DNA from: CAYMPH01 sp964529415
Lineage (GTDB): Bacteria > Spirochaetota > UBA4802 > UBA5550
DNA: 64,000 nucleotides
Direction: 5' to 3'
Assembly: GCA_964529415.1 (NCBI GenBank)
Contig: CAZGWD010000007.1
Span: 143,862-207,861 of the forward strand
Under the pieces are notes generated by a model. It was not told the DNA's origin, did no database searches, and worked only from the letters and a program-made list of their open reading frames with translations. Shown piece after piece: positions 61,801 through 64,000 of the stretch (positions are counted from its first letter, which is position 1; each line of letters starts with the position of its first letter). Position numbers and translations under genes: made by a program.

Positions 61801-62629
61801 TTCCGTTAAAATCTTTTTTCGGAGTGTATGTAACTGTTGAACCACTCAGGTCGCATATGCCATTTGATGGTGCTGTTTTTATAGAAAAAATTAATGGATC
61901 ATTTTCTGGATCAGAAGCATTTAATGTAATATTTACAGATGAATCTTCATTTGTAGTAATTGTTCTTGGTAAGGTAACTGGAGGGTCGTTTTCCGGCCCT
62001 ATTGTTATTGAAACAGTTGAAGTATTGCTGTTAATAAACCCAGGTGCGCTTGCATAAAATGTAAAAGAATCATTACCGTTAAAATTTACATTCGGTGTAT
62101 ATCTCCATGTAGAACCGCTAATTTGAACTACTGTTCCATTTGAAGGCTGATTAACATTGAAAACAAGTGAAGCTAAATTAGGGTTATTTACCTGGAGTAT
62201 AATATCTTTATATGTATCTTCCTGAGTCACTACAGTTTTGTCAAAAGCAACAAGGTTTTCTCCGACAAATAATGTTATTTCAGATACATTACTTGAACTC
62301 TGTCCGTCAGTTACATAGAATTTAAATGAATCCGGACCATTATAATTTAAATTCGGAGTATAGGTAAATTTATTTTTTTCCGTAAGTGACTGGATTAGTG
62401 TGCCTTTATAAGGATTATTTTGAATGATAAATGCAAGATTTGAAGTACTTTTGTTAGTTTGCAGTTCGATTGTGACTGCAGTATTTATAGGCGTGGGGTA
62501 ATGACCACCTGAAGATTCAAGAGGAATAAAAATTGATGAATTTACGATTTCTTTTATATCTCCATTGGAACATCCTGCAAGTAAAAACAGGAATATCAAT
62601 ATTGGGTATTGAATTTTTTTACTCTTCAT
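58859..62629 (-). CDS. Large surface lipoprotein: cadherin-like repeats plus polymorphic-OMP-type beta-helix
   Basis: 1256 residues. Lipobox FLLAGC at about residues 15-20. Residues about 45-400 hold three to four cadherin-like/tandem-95 repeats (TEDTYKDI, NFNGNDSFTFYA, NEDSSVNITLNASDPENDP, DFNGTDTFTYSAYDG). A YVRKDALAGGNGTSWDTAF junction then opens a right-handed beta-helix of about 800 residues. I count 17 GG(A/G)(I/V) tetrapeptides, such as GGAVYLEN and GGAIYHYN, the rung motif of chlamydial Pmp-type adhesins. The end (PIDMGYHY) is a choice-of-anchor-Q-like cap. Likely a cell-surface adhesin or polysaccharide-binding protein. Confidence 0.85.
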   Translation of the reverse strand: MKSKKIQYPILIFLFLLAGCSNGDIKEIVNSSIFIPLESSGGHYPTPINTAVTIELQTNKSTSNLAFIIQNNPYKGTLIQSLTEKNKFTYTPNLNYNGPDSFKFYVTDGQSSSNVSEITLFVGENLVAFDKTVVTQEDTYKDIILQVNNPNLASLVFNVNQPSNGTVVQISGSTWRYTPNVNFNGNDSFTFYASAPGFINSNTSTVSITIGPENDPPVTLPRTITTNEDSSVNITLNASDPENDPLIFSIKTAPSNGICDLSGSTVTYTPKKDFNGTDTFTYSAYDGSNDSNSSTVTVTVNPVHDTPFTRNQLIVVKNYSASQGTLDFDFNLDNPDGGELIYNFTAVSHGTLSQNSGKNWKYIAEQNYFGQFEFIYTVTDSSGAISNNNNPSKVSVNVVPANVIYVRKDALAGGNGTSWDTAFNEVSDAMNTAADPGTEIWVASGEYSSNNITIKNGISILGGFDGTEFNPNSRNISNPATILNAGSSIHALKGYTIGAVTIDRITIKNGKANGFGESYFGGGIFIKNSSNITIKNCIFDSNQAGKGGAVYLENTANAQLIDNAFSYNTASASGGAIYFASVSNSKISYTSGRGNISHNVSSGDGGAVFIDQNSGTGVPVILENYELLHNTSGGNGGAICNNGNSLINNCIVTDNIANNFGGGIADSTGTSIIQSSTISNNKAGIGGGGVYTLSLTLTTLTIKDSVISGNSIKDDVTTPFHGGGIYNDRINGLLLNNLNITNHLNKITYGGGIYSTGTVQISASTISGNEVLENGGAVYSTGYCKIDGNSTLNSNKASRYGGAIFNYLGSRLEVYDSTLSLNKTENTEQDKESLGGAICGYKHIYLLLNNVIFHSNYAKSKSGAKGGAICDLHVSSFTSIIDSSFTSNSTKFDSDSTSLWTAIDYSGGAIYQYNSISSATYTISGTSFTCNSSLNKGGAIYHYNSKGDAQFKIEISLFASNYSQNIYDTTVLCSGGAIHLENTQSTPTYSILNSHFKQNQTTDSGAAIYSDSASTILIDESLFQANSGIYKSIGTQFGVDGNGNPIYSYDNVLYSNGIFYNKNKANFTNSVFAGNYNIISGGAIYNALTGNLSAINCLIMKNNSSITNGAGLFNEGTASITNCTIEDNSSSSGSGLYNTSTGAVTILNSIIWDTINNSGTLDAKYTCASPILTGDGNISTNPSFIPVSPITAIKIFDYSIGYYFLKQTATKSPCIDTGDPDPFHIPAEITGKTTDKDKDIIDGDPIDMGYHYKLWL

Positions 62630-62706
62630 TTTGATTATTTAATAATTATTCCTTATAATTTTTTTTAAGTCAACCAATAATAAAATTACCGGCATTCCGG
62701 TTTTTT

Positions 62707-63972
62707 TCACTTAATTTCTAAAATATAATCTCCACCTTTGACATAAGCATCCCACACTTTAATATAGTAAGTATCAGCCTGGAGTGTCTGTGTAATTTTT
62801 GAATAAGTTGTATTGTTATAATCAACACTGCTATCGAGAATATTTTTACCGGAGTCATACAAATATAAATACGTATGACAAAATAAATATTGGGGTTTTG
62901 TCTCGATTGTAACAACCTTTTCTTCAGTAAGAGTGAATTTTAAATAATCTGATTCACCGTATGGAATAAAGTTATGCATCTGAGTCTCGACTGGTTCTAT
63001 TCTATAAGCATCATTAAATGAATCATCTGCTTCATAATAATCTTTTTGTTCTTCACTAACCTTTATTTTATAATCGCCATATCTCGTATTATAACCCCTT
63101 ACGTAGATATAATATATACCGGCAGTTAAGTTATTTACTATTTTTGAGTAAAGGCTGTTAAAATTTCCTCTAACTGTAGATATCTGGCTACCTGAAGAAT
63201 CGTAAAGAAATATTTCCGTACTCGTATCGAGATTCAACTTTGATGTTTCAATAGAAATATATTTTGATGAACTAATTGAACTTAAATCAAGTTTAATCAT
63301 ATCTGAATCATTTTCAGTTCCGTTATGCAAAGTATGATTTTGTGTTTCTCCAATTGAGATAGCATTTAAAGTGTCTGGCTCATATGAATCAGCAGCAGGT
63401 GAAGGATTTATAATTGTTTCCAGATATGTCATTTTATCCATAAATAAAGCCCACTTGGTATTCCCTGCTGTTAAAATATTCTTATAAGTTGAAACATCAT
63501 ATTGATATCTTGATTTCCATATATTGTGAAAAATTGTGATACCTGTTGCGTTTGGATATCCATATTCTTTTTTGTATATTACTGCATCAAGCAGTGAGGA
63601 TTTTGCATTCGATGCAAGAGTCTTTATTGAAGTGTCTAATTCAGGAGTCCCCCAAACCTTATCAAGATAATTACCGAGATCGATGTAATAAAAATTTGGA
63701 TCAACTCCATCGGTATCCATTGAAAATGAACTGTCTGCAGCTGTATTAAAATAAACAGCTTTCGACTGTTCAGCATCTATAGCTGATTTTGCAGAATCAG
63801 CGAATAAGTCTAAATCCGCATATAATTGATCAATTTTTGAAATATCAATCAGTGAAAGAGTAAAATTTCTTTTAACTGAGCTGCTGCTGAAATAATTGAA
63901 AGCCGAATCACAGAACTTTTTCCCTAAATTCACAGGTGTAATTTTTGACGTGCACCCCGTTTTCTGTACCAA
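62707..63972 (-). pseudogene. Clostripain-family (C11) peptidase C-terminal part with two PPC domains, 5' end broken
   Basis: 421 codons open from a TTG at 63972; an in-frame TGA lies at 63988-63990. Residues about 14-205 (TPVNLGKKF, LSLIDISKIDQLYADL, YYIDLGNYLDKVW, ATGITIFHNIW, TKWALFMDKMTYLE) resemble the region after the catalytic His/Cys of clostripain-like peptidases. Two pre-peptidase C-terminal domains follow (about 215-315 and 320-421; YIYVRGYNTRYGDYKIKV and YYIKVWDAYVKGGDYILEI). No signal peptide, ribosome-binding site or catalytic His-Cys is visible, so the frame is probably the 3' part of a frameshifted or stop-interrupted gene extending past 64000. The product could alternatively start at a downstream codon. 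Confidence 0.55.
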
Positions 63973-64000
63973 CGTATAAGGTAAAACTCATGCTGTTTTC

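Overview
The window is AT-rich (about one third G+C by eye) and densely coded. It reads as a chromosomal segment of an uncultured Gram-negative bacterium. Lipobox signal peptides, C-terminally aromatic beta-barrel proteins, a Rieske/cytochrome b pair and periplasmic multihaem cytochromes all imply an outer membrane. The mix of an RsbU-type phosphatase, SUMF1-like protein, many TPR proteins, degenerate signalling proteins, GlnRS and long beta-helix lipoproteins is reminiscent of Spirochaetota, but no marker here fixes the phylum and that placement is tentative. There is no phage, insertion sequence, integrase or CRISPR array.

Layout. 1-7.1 kb (minus): the N-terminal part of a membrane RsbU-like phosphatase, then an operon oppA-oppB-oppC, a degenerate kinase/receiver protein and a SUMF1-domain protein. 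7.2-7.35 kb: a large inverted repeat. 7.4-14.15 kb (minus): an operon of a small Cys-rich secreted protein, sppA, a Yip1-like membrane protein, a regular TPR protein and a 1074-residue fusion of an endonuclease Q-like PHP domain to a UvrD/PcrA helicase. 14.2-15.2 kb: rnpB, tRNA-His and a Lys/Ala-rich secreted miniprotein. 15.3-21.5 kb: single metabolic genes (DUF1460 amidase-like, Fe-S flavoprotein, gamma-carbonic anhydrase-like, panE, methyltransferase, polysaccharide deacetylase, 3-hydroxybutyryl-CoA dehydrogenase, DUF4404). 22-25.6 kb: a three-gene operon of a receptor with a degenerate GGDEF domain, a TPR protein and a barrel protein; the last two share a small Sm-like module. 25.7-28.7 kb: a lipoprotein and a GGDEF-EAL protein.

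28.9-34.7 kb: glnS with unusual, GC-richer codon use, two tRNAs, gltX, thiL and a ROK glucokinase. 34.7-38.1 kb: Rieske protein, cytochrome b and a 12-haem cytochrome c, probably one quinol-oxidising electron-transfer module. 38.1-44.5 kb: a membrane sulfatase-fold protein, a steroid 5-alpha-reductase-like protein, argC, ptsI and a methyltransferase. 44.5-50.5 kb (minus): the protein quality-control cluster tig-clpP-clpX-lon. 50.7-56.9 kb: tRNA-Leu and tRNA-Gly, a small dihaem cytochrome, a ferredoxin/SCP2 protein, an RluA-type pseudouridine synthase, a HAMP-TPR protein and uvrC. 57-64 kb: tRNA-Pro and a surface region with a HAMP stub, a barrel protein, a 1256-residue beta-helix lipoprotein and a 5'-broken clostripain-like/PPC gene.

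The most unusual items are the EndoQ-UvrD fusion (with a 24-bp repeat array read in frame inside the helicase), the Rieske/cyt b/12-haem cytochrome module, the steroid-reductase homologue, the paired Sm-like modules behind a dead GGDEF receptor, and the compositionally foreign glnS.
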